NCBI RefSeq assembly: GCF_004103735.1
Contig: NZ_CP035281.1
Location: 2,686,840 to 2,750,839 of the forward strand
From: Aminipila luticellarii
Lineage (GTDB): Bacteria; Bacillota; Clostridia; Peptostreptococcales; Anaerovoracaceae
Direction of reading: 5' to 3'
DNA: 64,000 nt
Shown here: in pieces, positions 9,094 through 19,098 of the stretch
How positions within the stretch are numbered: the stretch's first letter is position 1
Layout of the letters: each line of letters begins with the position of its first letter
The notes under the pieces: generated by a model
What the model was told of the DNA's origin: nothing
Seen by the model: only the letters and a program-made list of their open reading frames with translations
Database searches by the model: none
Translations under genes and position numbers: made by a program

Positions 9094-10266
9094 ATGGGTG
9101 CATTTTTATTTAAAACCTTTATAAAGGATTATGAAAATACAAATGATCCCGCCGTTCGGGAGAAATATGGTCTGCTGACTGGTGTTGTAGGGATTATTTC
9201 CAATGTCATATTATGCATTATGAAAGTTGTGATCGGTATTATTACAGGAAGCATTGCTATTATTGCAGATGGTATCAACAATCTGACCGATGCTTCTTCC
9301 TCTGCAATGACGCTGGTAGGCTTTAAGCTTGCCGCCAAGCCCGGAGATGAAGGTCATCCCTATGGACATGCCCGAATCGAATATCTTACAGGGCTTCTTA
9401 TTTCTGTGGTCATCATTTTGCTCGGCTTTCAGCTGTTTAAAACTTCCTTTGATAAAGTACTGCATCCGGAACCGGTGCAGTTTAGCTATCTGACCTTAAT
9501 CATTCTGGCTATCTCTATTGCGGTAAAAATATGGCAGTGCTTATTTTATATTTCCGCCGGAAAAAAAATCCATTCCCTGACGTTGACCGCAACGGGTACC
9601 GACAGCCGAAACGATGTGATTGCAACCAGTGCGGTACTGATCAGCATTATTATCGGCCGTATCACCGGAATTCAACTGGACGGCATCATGGGCTGCGTCG
9701 TTGCCGTATTTATTTTGTGGTCCGGCATTCAGCTTATTCGTGAGACTTCCAGCCCTTTACTGGGCGAAGCTCCCGATCCGGAACTGGTTCATGCCATCCT
9801 GAATTATGCCGAATCCTGCGAAGGGGTTATCGGAACCCACGATCTCATGGTGCACAACTATGGTCCCGGCAGAATTTTCGCCTCCATACATATCGAGGTG
9901 GATGCGGAACGGGATATTATGGAAAGCCATGATATGATAGACAATATCGAACGGGCCTTAAGCAAAAACCTTCGGATCAATCTGACGGTTCACATGGATC
10001 CGGTAAAGCTTAATGATCCTCTTACAGAAAAACTCCGCACCGTATTGGAACAGACGATTGAACCCTTGGACGGTGTATACAGCATCCACGATTTAAGATT
10101 GATTCCCGGTCCGACCCATACCAATATCATCTTCGATATGGTCACGGCACCGGACTCTGCTATAAAACAGTCCGAAATTCAGGCCATTATTGACAGCAAA
10201 ATCAAAGAAATCGATCCCTCCTACTTTGTGCGCATTACCTTTGATACGGCTTATATAAGACCTTAA
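9094..10266 (+). CDS. Cation diffusion facilitator exporter, probably manganese type
   Basis: A 390-residue CDF antiporter: six membrane helices to about residue 215, then a cytoplasmic ferredoxin-like domain with a tail that seems duplicated (two copies of roughly 75 residues). Metal-site residues: ADGINNLTD in helix 2 and DSRND in helix 5. A DxxxD pair in helix 5, rather than HxxxD, is the pattern associated with manganese exporters such as MntE, so Mn2+ export is my inference. HPYGHAR follows helix 2 as usual. The gene is divergent from dsdA and has AAGGGGG before its ATG. Confidence 0.88.
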   Translation: MGAFLFKTFIKDYENTNDPAVREKYGLLTGVVGIISNVILCIMKVVIGIITGSIAIIADGINNLTDASSSAMTLVGFKLAAKPGDEGHPYGHARIEYLTGLLISVVIILLGFQLFKTSFDKVLHPEPVQFSYLTLIILAISIAVKIWQCLFYISAGKKIHSLTLTATGTDSRNDVIATSAVLISIIIGRITGIQLDGIMGCVVAVFILWSGIQLIRETSSPLLGEAPDPELVHAILNYAESCEGVIGTHDLMVHNYGPGRIFASIHIEVDAERDIMESHDMIDNIERALSKNLRINLTVHMDPVKLNDPLTEKLRTVLEQTIEPLDGVYSIHDLRLIPGPTHTNIIFDMVTAPDSAIKQSEIQAIIDSKIKEIDPSYFVRITFDTAYIRP

Positions 10267-10364
10267 CGATCCTGTTATCCTCCTGCTGATAGGACTTGTA
10301 CCAAAAAATTGAAGTTCCCTGATTCGCAGGCAGGCTATCGGGTATATATTTGTTAAATAAACAG

Positions 10365-10393
10365 TAGACTTTTTTCATAGGGTGAAGTATAAT
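10365..10393 (+). promoter_or_regulatory. SigmaA promoter of the rubredoxin-fprA-nfo operon
   Basis: TAGACT, 17 bp, TATAAT, located 55 bp upstream of the rubredoxin start. The -10 box is perfect and the -35 box has two mismatches. Confidence 0.7.
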
Positions 10394-10447
10394 CTAGGCA
10401 AATTATAGAATTCTATAGAAAAAAGAGAAAGAAAGGAACTGAGTGAT

Positions 10448-10579
10448 ATGAAAAAATATGTATGTGCAATTTGCGGCTATGAATATGATGGAGAAACCCC
10501 TTTTGAAGAACTTCCTGATGATTACGAATGCCCTGTTTGCGGTGTTGGTAAAGATCAGTTTGAGGAGCAGGACGCATGA
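10448..10579 (+). CDS. Rubredoxin (short form)
   Basis: A 43-residue rubredoxin, an electron carrier with one Fe(SCys)4 centre. The four ligands are in CAICGY (residues 6-11) and CPVCGV (28-33). It is about ten residues shorter than typical rubredoxins because the C-terminal tail is nearly absent and the loop between the cysteine pairs is short. Its stop overlaps the start of fprA (ATGA), so the two are translationally coupled. This fits a role as electron donor to the flavodiiron protein for O2 or NO reduction. Confidence 0.92.
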   Translation: MKKYVCAICGYEYDGETPFEELPDDYECPVCGVGKDQFEEQDA

Positions 10580-11688
10580 TCAAAGTATCAGACAACGTCT
10601 ACAGCGTAGGGGTCATAGACAGGGACGTGCGAATGTTCCACGGATATTTTACGCCGATTGGAACCACCTATAACTCTTTCCTTGTCCTTGACGAAAAAGT
10701 AACGCTGATTGATTTTGTAAAAGAAAAGTTTACAGAAGAATTCTTAAAAAACATAGAAGAGGTTCTCCGAGGCCGAACAATCGATTATATTATCTGCAAT
10801 CATGTTGAGCCGGATCATAGCGGAGCACTTCCGACAGTCACAGCGAAATATCCAAACGCCATGGTGTATGGTACGGCAAACTGCCAAAAAGAGCTGAAGG
10901 CCTATTACCCGAATGCCCAATATAATTTTACGGTAGTAAAATCAGGAGATACCTTAAACACCGGAAAATATCATTTTAGCTTTATTCCAATGCCAATGGT
11001 TCACTGGCCTGACAGCATGTCTACCTATTTGCAGGAAGCAAAGATCTTATTTTCCAATGATGCCTTTGGACAGCACACCGGCACAGGAGAGCTTTCTGAT
11101 ACAGACAAGGGATTAGAGCGGCTGTTGGATCGCGCCGGAGACTATTACGCAAATATTGTTCTGCCCTTCGGCATGCAGGTAACCAAATTAATCGAAGCGG
11201 TTTCCGCTTTTGATATTCAGATTATTTGTCCGTCTCACGGTGTCATCATAACCAAGTATATTTCTGAAATAGTGCAGAAATATATTTCATGGAGCAAAAA
11301 TGAGACCGACGAAAAGCGGGTGCTGATTGTTTACGACACCATGTGGGGAACTACTGAAAAGCTGGCGGAAAAGCTTCAGAAGGAATATACGGATAAAGGT
11401 TTTCAGGTGGAAGCTGTCAACTTGACCAAACAGCATTATTCGTACGCTATGTCCAGAGCGTTGGAAGCCAAATATATATTTGTCGGCTCGCCTACATTAA
11501 ACAACACCATGCTGCCTTCCGTCATGGCCTTCCTTACCTATATGAAGGGCTTAAAACCAAAGGGAAGGATCGGAAAAGCTTTTGGTTCCTATGGCTGGAG
11601 CGGCGAATCTATAAATCAGATCAACGATTTATTAGCATCCTGCGGTTTTGAAATGCAAGAGCCTTTAAAAGCGGTATGGAATATATAA
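10576..11688 (+). CDS. fprA: FprA-family flavodiiron protein, short at the C-terminus
   Basis: Type A flavoprotein that reduces O2 to water (or NO to N2O) using electrons from rubredoxin. The N-terminal metallo-beta-lactamase-like domain carries the diiron motif HVEPDHSG (about 76-83) plus the later His/Asp ligands ([18 protein letters not shown]). The C-terminal flavodoxin domain starts at about residue 250 with the FMN loop [10 protein letters not shown]. It ends at ...PLKAVWNI, 370 residues, about 20-30 residues earlier than most family members, where a final helix is normal. The last 13 bp overlap the next gene, nfo. Confidence 0.92.
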   Translation: MIKVSDNVYSVGVIDRDVRMFHGYFTPIGTTYNSFLVLDEKVTLIDFVKEKFTEEFLKNIEEVLRGRTIDYIICNHVEPDHSGALPTVTAKYPNAMVYGTANCQKELKAYYPNAQYNFTVVKSGDTLNTGKYHFSFIPMPMVHWPDSMSTYLQEAKILFSNDAFGQHTGTGELSDTDKGLERLLDRAGDYYANIVLPFGMQVTKLIEAVSAFDIQIICPSHGVIITKYISEIVQKYISWSKNETDEKRVLIVYDTMWGTTEKLAEKLQKEYTDKGFQVEAVNLTKQHYSYAMSRALEAKYIFVGSPTLNNTMLPSVMAFLTYMKGLKPKGRIGKAFGSYGWSGESINQINDLLASCGFEMQEPLKAVWNI

Positions 11689-12530
11689 ACGACAGGTCGC
11701 TTCATATCGGATGTCATTTATCCTCTTCAAAAGGCTTTGAGCATATGGGAAAAGAGGCACTTTCCATCGGAGCAAATACCTTTCAGTTTTTTACACGGAA
11801 TCCCAGAGGCGGGAAAGCCAAAGACATCGACCAAAAGGATGTACAGGCTTTTCTAAAGCTGGCGGAAGAAAATCACTTCGCCAAGCTGGTGGCTCATGCC
11901 CCTTATACGGTGAACCCCTGCTCTAAGGAGCCGAAGACCCGTGAATTTGCCCGTATGATTATAGAAGACGATCTGAATCGGCTGGAATATATTCCGGGGA
12001 ACTATTATAACTTTCACCCCGGAAGCCATGTGGGGCAAGGGATGGAAATTGGCATTGAAATTATTTCCGACCTGCTGAATGATTTAATAAAACCGGATCA
12101 ATCTACTATCGTTCTCTTGGAGACCATGTCCGGAAAAGGAAGTGAAGTCGGGAGCCGCTTTGAAGAATTAAAGGCTATTATCGATCGGATCCAAATAAAG
12201 GACAGGATTGGCGTATGTATGGATACCTGCCATATCAACGATGCCGGATATGACATCGTAAAAAATCTTGACGGGGTCTTATCTGAATTTGATGAAATCA
12301 TCGGATTGGACAAGCTTTATGCTGTGCATATAAACGACAGCCTGAATCCGGTTTCTGCCCACAAAGACCGTCATGCCAAAATAGGCGAAGGGCATATAGG
12401 TCTTGAAGGCATCTGTCAGGTTATCAACCATCCTAAGCTTCGCCATTTACCCTTTATTTTGGAAACCCCTAATGATCTGAACGGTTATCAGAACGAAATT
12501 ACCATGCTCAGAGAACGGTTTCTGGGATAA
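11676..12530 (+). CDS. nfo: Deoxyribonuclease IV (AP endonuclease)
   Basis: Zinc-dependent AP endonuclease of 284 residues (normal length) for repair of abasic and oxidised sites. Visible metal-site motifs are GCHLSSSKG (near the N-terminus), [30 protein letters not shown], and the block [20 protein letters not shown]. The ATG at 11676 overlaps the end of fprA and lacks a strong ribosome site, implying translational coupling. Placing an O2-reducing system and a base-lesion endonuclease in one operon suggests an oxidative-stress unit. Confidence 0.93.
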   Translation: MEYINDRSLHIGCHLSSSKGFEHMGKEALSIGANTFQFFTRNPRGGKAKDIDQKDVQAFLKLAEENHFAKLVAHAPYTVNPCSKEPKTREFARMIIEDDLNRLEYIPGNYYNFHPGSHVGQGMEIGIEIISDLLNDLIKPDQSTIVLLETMSGKGSEVGSRFEELKAIIDRIQIKDRIGVCMDTCHINDAGYDIVKNLDGVLSEFDEIIGLDKLYAVHINDSLNPVSAHKDRHAKIGEGHIGLEGICQVINHPKLRHLPFILETPNDLNGYQNEITMLRERFLG

Positions 12531-12554
12531 TGATATTTTCTGCGTGAAAAAGAT

Positions 12555-12579
12555 TCCCCAGCATAAGCTGGGGATTTTT
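12555..12579 (+). terminator. Terminator of the rubredoxin-fprA-nfo operon
   Basis: Stem TCCCCAGC/GCTGGGGA with a 4-nt loop, followed by TTTTT, 24 bp after the nfo stop. Confidence 0.88.
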
Positions 12580-12584
12580 CGTTT

Positions 12585-12625
12585 ATCAAAAAAGCAGACA
12601 GAACCCATGTGTTCCTGTCTGCTTT
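12585..12625 (-). terminator. Terminator after cheV
   Basis: An 11-bp stem AAAGCAGACAG (12591-12601) pairs with 12615-12625, and the minus strand continues into TTTTT. It lies directly beyond the cheV stop. Confidence 0.75.
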
Positions 12626-12638
12626 ACTTTTTACTTCA

Positions 12639-13568
12639 TTACTGCTCTGCCGTAAGCTGATCGATAATCGAAACCAATTTTCCGATTTCCGGCTTGCTGA
12701 TCTGCTCGTCCGCGCCTAATTGTTTTCCCTTTATGCGCATTTCCTCGCTTATTAAGGAGGAGAATAAAATCAGCGGGATCTTTTTGAGCGTTGAATCCTC
12801 TTTCACCAGCTTGGTCAATCTATGCCCATCCATCAGAGGCATTTCAATATCTGATACGATGCAGGCCACATGCTCTTTGATGGGATCTCCGGACTCTTTC
12901 GCTTCCTGCAAGTAATCCCAGGCTTCCTGCCCATTGTCTGTTTTAATGGTGTTTTTATATCCGGCTTTATGTAAGCACTCTATGATCATTTTGGAAAGAA
13001 GCATAGAATCTTCTGCCACCAGAATCGTTTTATCCATGGTATGACGCTCTCCCAGCTTTTCAATGCTCTCAACCTGTATGCTGGATTCCGGACTAATTTC
13101 GGCCACGATTTTCTCAAAATCCAATATGGTTATAAGACGGCCTTGATACTCTGCTATACCTGTAGCCGCACCATCCTGCCCTCCATAAACTGCTTTATCC
13201 GGCTTTTTGATTGCCGTCCATGAGATTCTGTCTATCCCCACAACAGTATGTACGTGGAAAGCAAAATCTAAATTATTAAAATGGGTGACAATAAAAATAT
13301 CACGTCCCGAATTTTCACATTTGGGTAATCCCAGATATTTAGCAAGATCAATTACCGTAATGATTTCATCTCTCGGCTTAAATACCCCTTCTATAACATG
13401 GTGTGAATTAGGCATAGGCTTTACACTCTGTGCCACCATGATTTCACGTACTTTAGCGACATTTATTCCAAATATTTCATCTGCAACTGTAAATTCGATG
13501 ATTTCAAGTTCATTGGTTCCTGACTCTAAAAGTATGCTGGTCTTACTGATATTTTCTGGAATTGCCAT
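12639..13568 (-). CDS. cheV: Chemotaxis coupling protein CheV
   Basis: A 309-residue protein joining an N-terminal CheW-like domain (about residues 20-160, LEIIEFTVADEIFGINVAKVREIM) and a C-terminal receiver domain. The receiver begins KTILVAEDSMLLSK (acidic pair E-D) and has the phosphorylatable Asp in CIVSDIEMPLMDG and the conserved Lys in ISKPEIG. CheV couples chemoreceptors to CheA and adjusts adaptation. The start is ATG 13568, 7 nt after GGGAGG; upstream in-frame ATGs lie inside the ribosome site. Together with two chemoreceptors in this window it implies a chemotactic cell. Confidence 0.93.
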   Translation of the reverse strand: MAIPENISKTSILLESGTNELEIIEFTVADEIFGINVAKVREIMVAQSVKPMPNSHHVIEGVFKPRDEIITVIDLAKYLGLPKCENSGRDIFIVTHFNNLDFAFHVHTVVGIDRISWTAIKKPDKAVYGGQDGAATGIAEYQGRLITILDFEKIVAEISPESSIQVESIEKLGERHTMDKTILVAEDSMLLSKMIIECLHKAGYKNTIKTDNGQEAWDYLQEAKESGDPIKEHVACIVSDIEMPLMDGHRLTKLVKEDSTLKKIPLILFSSLISEEMRIKGKQLGADEQISKPEIGKLVSIIDQLTAEQ

Positions 13569-13647
13569 ATCCATTCCTCCCATACAAAATCTACTTTTTT
13601 CGGTTTTACCGGAATAATATTGTAAAATATTACTTTATTATACAACA

Positions 13648-13953
13648 TTAAAGGCTTCTTGCATAGACATCTTTTGGCTGCACCATAAGTTTTGCCTTTT
13701 CACTTACCAATTTTTCTTTTTCTGACCGGGTTAGTTTTTTTATGGCACATTCCCGTTTTAAAGCTTCCGATCGATCTTCATACTCTTCTGCATAAATCAG
13801 CTTTACCGGCCTTCTGCTTCTGGTGTATTTTGCCATGCTGGATTTCAGCTCCCCGTTATGTTCCTTTATTCTTTTCTCCAGGTTTACAGTCCATCCGGTG
13901 TAATAGGTTCCATCCCCGCATTCCAAAATATATACATAATTCGTTTTATTCAT
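13648..13953 (-). CDS. GIY-YIG nuclease family protein (UPF0213/YhbQ type)
   Basis: A 101-residue single-domain GIY-YIG protein. The motif appears as YVYILECGDGTYYTGWT (residues 6-22), with Arg in NLEKRIKEHN and the catalytic-type Glu in RSEALKREC. Family members are small stand-alone nucleases with a suspected DNA-repair role. It has an AAAGG ribosome site and is transcribed divergently from the adjacent chemoreceptor gene. Confidence 0.9.
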   Translation of the reverse strand: MNKTNYVYILECGDGTYYTGWTVNLEKRIKEHNGELKSSMAKYTRSRRPVKLIYAEEYEDRSEALKRECAIKKLTRSEKEKLVSEKAKLMVQPKDVYARSL

Positions 13954-14134
13954 ATGGCCTTTCTCACTTTTACTCTTTCTTGCGATCTTGTCTCTTCATC
14001 ATATCACATCTCTTCTTTTCTGTCGCATAGCAATATCACTTTTAATTCGGAACCGGCATATTCTAAATCGGCTCAGAATATTGTAAAATCATGCAAAAAT
14101 ATGCTATTTTAAGCCATATTTTTTAATATTTACA

Positions 14135-14163
14135 TAGACACTCATCAGATAATGTACTATACT
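14135..14163 (+). promoter_or_regulatory. Probable sigmaA promoter for the chemoreceptor gene
   Basis: TAGACA, 17 bp, TATACT, about 95 bp upstream of the start. The roughly 300-bp divergent gap (13954-14257) holds no other recognisable feature. Confidence 0.55.
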
Positions 14164-14257
14164 GTAGGTAACTTGAAGTTTTTGTCCAAATTTGTTACTA
14201 AAATGCGTTTTATACGTTCTATACTACATAAAAATACAACATTGTGAGGTGTCCTTT

Positions 14258-15937
14258 ATGGCAGAAAGTAGAGAAAAAAGTTTATCTGTAAAAATAGCTT
14301 CCGTCTCGGCTATTGCTTTAGCTGTTGTCTTTGGTCTTCTTATCGTAGCCACTACGGTTCTTAAGGCGACCGGTCTTATAAATTCCATTGGTTTTCTGAT
14401 CGGCTTTTATCTGGTTGCTCTGATCCTTTTGGTTCTGATTATCTATAACGTAACCAAGCAAACCCTAAGGCCCCTGCACGATATCGTTTCGGCAGCAGAA
14501 AAGCTCTCCAAAGGAGAACTTAGTGCAGAGCTTGATACCAGCAGCAACGACGAAATAGGACAAGTATCCGCATGTTTTAATAAAACTGCGGCAACCATAA
14601 AAACATATATTACAGACATAAACTATTTACTGGCAGAAATGGCAGACTACAACTTTAATATAACAACTAAAAATGAAGAAATCTATGTTGGCGATTTCAA
14701 GAATACCCTAACTCTTCTGCAATCCATAAAAGGTAATATGCACGATACCATTTTGCAGATACAGAAATTCGGTGCGCAGGTTACTCTCGGAGCAAACCAG
14801 ATTGCTTCCTCTTCCCAAACCCTTTCACGGGGAGCGGTAGATCAGGCCAGCAGTATTGAAGAGCTTTCTGCTACTATTTCTGAGATTTCTGAACAGGTCA
14901 AGCTGAACGCAAAAAATGCGTATGAAGCAGATCTTAAATCCAATGAAGCCGGTTCCGTCGTGGCGGAGAGCAATGCGCAGATGAAGGCGATGACATCGGC
15001 TATGAACGACATCACAGACAAATCAAACGAAATTGGTAAGATTATAAAGACCATTGAAGATATCGCATTTCAGACAAACATCTTGGCACTTAATGCCGCT
15101 GTGGAAGCAGCCAGAGCGGGTACTGCCGGAAAAGGGTTCGCCGTTGTAGCCGATGAAGTTCGGAATCTGGCGACTAAATCAGCGGAGGCCGCCAAGAATA
15201 CTACCGCTTTAATCGAACAGACCGTTGCTGCTGTAGCCAATGGTTCAAAAATCGCTAACGATACAGCCGCCTCATTGGTTTCAGTTGTTGAAAAATCCGG
15301 CATAGCTGTTTCTCTGATCGCTGAAATTGCCAAAGCTTCCGAAGCACAATCTACTTCCATTGCACAGGTAAGCACCGGTGTTGACCAGATCTCTCAAGTG
15401 GTTCAAAACAACTCGGCTACCGCAGAAGAAGGGGCTGCTGCCAGTGAAGAATTAAACGCTCAGGCCGATTTGTTAAACAAATTGGTGGATAAATTTAAAA
15501 TTGACGGGAATACTGCTCCGACCCAAAACAACACGGAAAAGCCACCTCTGGTGAATCTGAAACCACATACGCCGGGTCCACCTGTCCAGTCTCCAAAAAA
15601 GGGACTGACGGAATCCACATCCAAAGCTCTAAAAGATTCTCAATCGAAAGATAAAAAAGATAAAGCTGCGGATCCATCAGAAGGTGCAGAACACAAGATC
15701 ACACCTCAAATGAAATCGGCATCTGTAAAAGAGGAACCGGCACAACCTCCGAGGCGTGAAATAAAAAAAGAACCGAAAACAGAAAAAAAATCAGAAATCA
15801 GAACCGAGGCAGAATCCGCTTTCAAGCCAATTGTGGAAAGTCCGAAGTTTGAATCCAAACAGCCAGAACACGCTACAGTCCCAAAAGCAAGTACTCCAGC
15901 AGGTACTGCCATTAATGACTATAGTGATAAATATTAA
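14258..15937 (+). CDS. Methyl-accepting chemotaxis protein with long charged C-terminal tail
   Basis: A 559-residue membrane chemoreceptor with two closely spaced helices (about 10-32 and 38-60) and hardly any external sensor domain, so it probably senses within the membrane or cytoplasm. A HAMP domain follows (about 60-115), then the signalling domain with tip [18 protein letters not shown]. After residue about 430 comes a 125-residue tail rich in Lys, Glu, Pro and Ser that is not part of the normal receptor. An in-frame upstream ATG exists, but GTGAGG lies before ATG 14258 and the new start gives a normal N-terminus. Confidence 0.92.
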   Translation: MAESREKSLSVKIASVSAIALAVVFGLLIVATTVLKATGLINSIGFLIGFYLVALILLVLIIYNVTKQTLRPLHDIVSAAEKLSKGELSAELDTSSNDEIGQVSACFNKTAATIKTYITDINYLLAEMADYNFNITTKNEEIYVGDFKNTLTLLQSIKGNMHDTILQIQKFGAQVTLGANQIASSSQTLSRGAVDQASSIEELSATISEISEQVKLNAKNAYEADLKSNEAGSVVAESNAQMKAMTSAMNDITDKSNEIGKIIKTIEDIAFQTNILALNAAVEAARAGTAGKGFAVVADEVRNLATKSAEAAKNTTALIEQTVAAVANGSKIANDTAASLVSVVEKSGIAVSLIAEIAKASEAQSTSIAQVSTGVDQISQVVQNNSATAEEGAAASEELNAQADLLNKLVDKFKIDGNTAPTQNNTEKPPLVNLKPHTPGPPVQSPKKGLTESTSKALKDSQSKDKKDKAADPSEGAEHKITPQMKSASVKEEPAQPPRREIKKEPKTEKKSEIRTEAESAFKPIVESPKFESKQPEHATVPKASTPAGTAINDYSDKY

Positions 15938-15996
15938 AAACCAAAAAGTAAAAGGGAGGTTCCAATCACGGAGCTTCCCTTTTACTTTTTGGTTTT
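15937..15996 (+). terminator. Perfect 21-bp terminator hairpin after the chemoreceptor gene
   Basis: Arms at 15937-15957 and 15976-15996 are perfect complements with T-rich right flank. It starts at the stop codon of the chemoreceptor and can probably act in both directions. Confidence 0.85.
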
Positions 15997-16060
15997 ATTT
16001 CATTCTCATTTATTTTATTCACACATTTATTTACAGTAACACACTAAATAGGGTAAAAAC

Positions 16061-17149
16061 TTATTTTCTATATTCCTTTTCTACATACGGACTGGTAGCA
16101 GTCTTTAGCATACCGCCATAGCCAAGTTCAAAGCTTACGATATCTCCCACCTTATACTCCGTATCTGACTTTGTCACATCCAATATGGTATGATCCGAGC
16201 TTCCGCCTAAAATATCGATCTTTTCATCTATCGGCGTCATACTGTCCAAATCCGTATCCTGTTTTCCGATTCCGATTATAGCTCTCTTTATGATTCCTCT
16301 GTCTTCATAATACGGTTTTTGTCCGAACGCATCCACACCCACCTCGCCGATTGGTAAAGATGGTTTCTTTTGCAATTCAACAATCTGCGCTTCTAAGGTC
16401 AGCGTATCGCCTGTTGTTCCCGGCAGCTTGGCGCCATACGCCGTATCATTTCCCAGAAGGAAAGCTTCCCCTAATCTTAGGTTATTAATGCCCTTTGGCA
16501 GTTCTCCTTTTCCGATTAAATAAATGGAGCTGGAGTTGCCGCCGGATACCATATGCAAATGAGTGGAATAGGTCTTTTCTATTTTTTCGGCTAATCCTGC
16601 AAGAATAGATAGATTATCGTTTTTAGGGATAATAGCGCCGTAGCAGGTCAGATTTACCCCAATTCCATAGAATTCCACATTAGACATTTTCAAAATTTCC
16701 TCAATCGTATTAAAGATCAAGGCTTCTTCTTTATAAAAAAGCCCTTCTCTTAAATCGCCTAAGTCAATCATCAGCAAAACCTTATGCAGCTTTTTCTGCC
16801 TGGCTGCTTCCTCATTCAGCAAACGAATGGTGGAAATCTCGGAATTAAAGCTCAAATCTACATATTTTACGACCTCTTCAATCTCGCTGTGCATCGGAAG
16901 CCTTAAAAGAACTGTCTTTTTACCGTTCTTCCTGGCAAGATCCGCGTAAGTAGCGATATTTTTTACTCTGGAGTCTGCCATGAAGTCTACAGATTTATGC
17001 TCTGCAACCAGCTTGACCATTTGCGGATCGGCGCACAGGCCTTTTGTGACAATCATCAAGGAACAGTTTCCATCCTCTTTTGTAATTTTAGCTACCGCAT
17101 CGAGATTGCTGTTTAATTTTTTCAAATCAATGATCAGTTTAGGATACAT
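16061..17149 (-). CDS. orr: Ornithine racemase (PLP, alanine-racemase fold)
   Basis: A 362-residue PLP enzyme of the alanine-racemase N-terminal-fold family. It interconverts L- and D-ornithine and so supplies D-ornithine to the aminomutase encoded upstream. The cofactor lysine is in MIVTKGLCAD (K36). The phosphate-binding segment is probably MVSGGNSSS (about 206-214). The context decides the name: it is the last gene of the ord-ort-ora operon, starting 48 bp after the GlmL-like gene with AAAGGAG before its ATG. Orr of Clostridium sticklandii is the characterised relative. Confidence 0.88.
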   Translation of the reverse strand: MYPKLIIDLKKLNSNLDAVAKITKEDGNCSLMIVTKGLCADPQMVKLVAEHKSVDFMADSRVKNIATYADLARKNGKKTVLLRLPMHSEIEEVVKYVDLSFNSEISTIRLLNEEAARQKKLHKVLLMIDLGDLREGLFYKEEALIFNTIEEILKMSNVEFYGIGVNLTCYGAIIPKNDNLSILAGLAEKIEKTYSTHLHMVSGGNSSSIYLIGKGELPKGINNLRLGEAFLLGNDTAYGAKLPGTTGDTLTLEAQIVELQKKPSLPIGEVGVDAFGQKPYYEDRGIIKRAIIGIGKQDTDLDSMTPIDEKIDILGGSSDHTILDVTKSDTEYKVGDIVSFELGYGGMLKTATSPYVEKEYRK

Positions 17150-17196
17150 TTTCTCTCTCCTTTATAACTCTTTAAAATAGTACAGGCCTCTATACC

Positions 17197-18912
17197 CTAG
17201 CAGTTTTTACGATTTGGACAGTGCGGTCTGGTGCAATGTCTGCAGTCATGGTTACAATCTCCCATATCCTGCTTTTGTCCGGCCCATTTTCCCTGAACGC
17301 CGTCTCCATTTCTGAGTCCTTTTTTGTCATCCTTTACAGAATCCGACGCAGCACTGTTCTTACGCTTGTTTGCTCCGCCTATAGGCTCTTCCTCTTTGTA
17401 TGCGCTCATATCATAGCCAAGAGCTTCACTTTCTTCAATATGTTTCTTGTATTCTTCTTCCTTCTTTTTGGCTTCTTCAGTAACCTTATTCAGTTCATCA
17501 ATATATTTCGCCTGATACGAGGTCTCTTTTTTTTCAGGGAATTTAAAATTCAAGGTCTTTTCAAGCAAGCGAATGGCTGCTTCTCTATATCTCTTGGACA
17601 GAACGCCCAAGGACGCCATGATATATTCATTGTCTACCAGAATTTCCGCATGTTCGCTGGGGAACAGAAGCATACCGGTATCATTATGCTTCGCGATTTC
17701 CTGCATGAGCTCTACCCGGTGAGGCAGCCTTGTAAGGGCTCCGCCGGTTCCTACGATGTATTTGACCTGTGTCAGATCTTTTCCTTCTGCTACAGAGCTT
17801 CTTCCCGTCGGTCCGTAAATGTATCTTATTTTTCCCGCATGACGCTCCACAGCTTTTAAAACAGCTTCTTTTGTAAGCCGCTCTACCAGCTTGACTTCGT
17901 CCTCGTTCTTCGGGATGGCTACATATGTCTCCAAGGTCTTATCCAGGTCTATGCCCATTTTTTCACACTCTTCCCGGAGCTTTTCTTCGCCAATCGACTC
18001 AATTACTTTCATTCTGTTGACATAGACGCCCAGATCTCCCTCTACGGTTCTCTTTGCTTTCGGTTCCGGCGAGATCATAATACGCGCGATCTGATCGGAT
18101 TCGGTTGCAACGGAATGAAGATCTGTAGTCGCTCCGCCTACATCCAGCACAATTAAATCCCCTATACATTCATAAAGAAGTTTTGTACATTCCATGACCG
18201 CACCCGGAGTCGGGATGATCGGGCCGCTTACCATATCCCGTACATGCTCCATGCCCGGTGCATTCGTGATATGCTCCTCGAAAGCATCCTGTATCACCTT
18301 CCGGCACGGCTCCACATTCAGGTCATCAATCTTAGGATATACATTCTCCACATTGTAAAGCTTCATCCCGCTTTCTTCATCAAAAATCAGCTTCATTTCC
18401 TCCTGATTTTCACAGTTGCCCGCATAGATGACCGGTGTTTTCAGCCCCATAGAGCGGATCATTTCCGCATTATCAATCGCAGTATCCCGTTCACCGTAAT
18501 CCACACCGCCTGCTATGAGGATTAAATTAGGATTGATTTCTTTTATCTTTGCAAGGTCTGTTCTGCGAAGCTTTCCTGCCGTAACGTAGTGGATAATGCC
18601 TCCTGCTCCCAGTGCCGCTTCTTTGGCTGCCTTTGCCGTCATGTCGTAAACTAACCCGTGAACTGTCATTTTCAAACCGCCGGCAGCTGATGAAGTAGCC
18701 AGCATTTCGTCATACTCCAGACTATCGATATTCATTTTTTTGCACAAATCGTCAATGGCTCCCTGAAGACCGATCCTTACATCTCCGTCCAAAACGGAAG
18801 TGGGTGCCTGCCCCTGTGCCCAAAATACAGGAGTATCTGTTTTAATATCATTAAATGCGTTTACTACCGTAGTAGTCGACCCTATTTCAGCTACTAAAAT
18901 ATCAACCTTCAT
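17197..18912 (-). CDS. GlmL/MutL-type ATPase, probable aminomutase reactivase, with Cys-rich tail
   Basis: A 571-residue actin-like ATPase of the GlmL family. The N-terminal phosphate loop is AEIGSTTTVVNAF, and a second is VLDVGGATTDLHSV (about 255-270); the third nucleotide-site motif is VGTGGALTRLP (about 410). These proteins accompany B12-dependent mutases and are thought to exchange damaged cobalamin. Here it follows oraE, pointing to ornithine aminomutase. The last 100 residues are unusual: a coiled, lysine-rich stretch, then five cysteines spaced C-X3-C-X2-C-X4-C-X5-C (553, 557, 560, 565, 571), which resemble a metal or Fe-S site. Confidence 0.85.
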   Translation of the reverse strand: MKVDILVAEIGSTTTVVNAFNDIKTDTPVFWAQGQAPTSVLDGDVRIGLQGAIDDLCKKMNIDSLEYDEMLATSSAAGGLKMTVHGLVYDMTAKAAKEAALGAGGIIHYVTAGKLRRTDLAKIKEINPNLILIAGGVDYGERDTAIDNAEMIRSMGLKTPVIYAGNCENQEEMKLIFDEESGMKLYNVENVYPKIDDLNVEPCRKVIQDAFEEHITNAPGMEHVRDMVSGPIIPTPGAVMECTKLLYECIGDLIVLDVGGATTDLHSVATESDQIARIMISPEPKAKRTVEGDLGVYVNRMKVIESIGEEKLREECEKMGIDLDKTLETYVAIPKNEDEVKLVERLTKEAVLKAVERHAGKIRYIYGPTGRSSVAEGKDLTQVKYIVGTGGALTRLPHRVELMQEIAKHNDTGMLLFPSEHAEILVDNEYIMASLGVLSKRYREAAIRLLEKTLNFKFPEKKETSYQAKYIDELNKVTEEAKKKEEEYKKHIEESEALGYDMSAYKEEEPIGGANKRKNSAASDSVKDDKKGLRNGDGVQGKWAGQKQDMGDCNHDCRHCTRPHCPNRKNC

Positions 18913-18966
18913 ATTGTTCTCCTTTTATATCCCTCTCTTAGCGCAATTCTTATCACAATATGAAAT

Positions 18967-18996
18967 AAGGGCGGGCTTTCATTACGGCCCGCCCTT
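18967..18996. terminator. Strong hairpin between oraE and the GlmL-like gene
   Basis: A 10-bp GC-rich stem (AAGGGCGGGC with its complement, 10-nt loop) lies between the two genes. The flanks are only moderately T-rich, so partial termination or mRNA stabilisation is more likely than full termination. The rest of this 186-bp gap holds a second small hairpin near 19060. Confidence 0.5.
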
Positions 18997-19098
18997 GGTT
19001 TTGTTGAAGCCCTGCTCACATCTATGATGTGGCCGCAGGTCTCATACCGAATTTTCAGCAGCTAAAGCTGCGAAAACCTTTCAGTTCATATTGATGGT

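Noticed and set aside
17221..17859. Plus-strand 212-aa frame opposite the GlmL-like gene
   Set aside because: Shadow of the conserved gene; hydrophobic only because it is the complement of a charged region.
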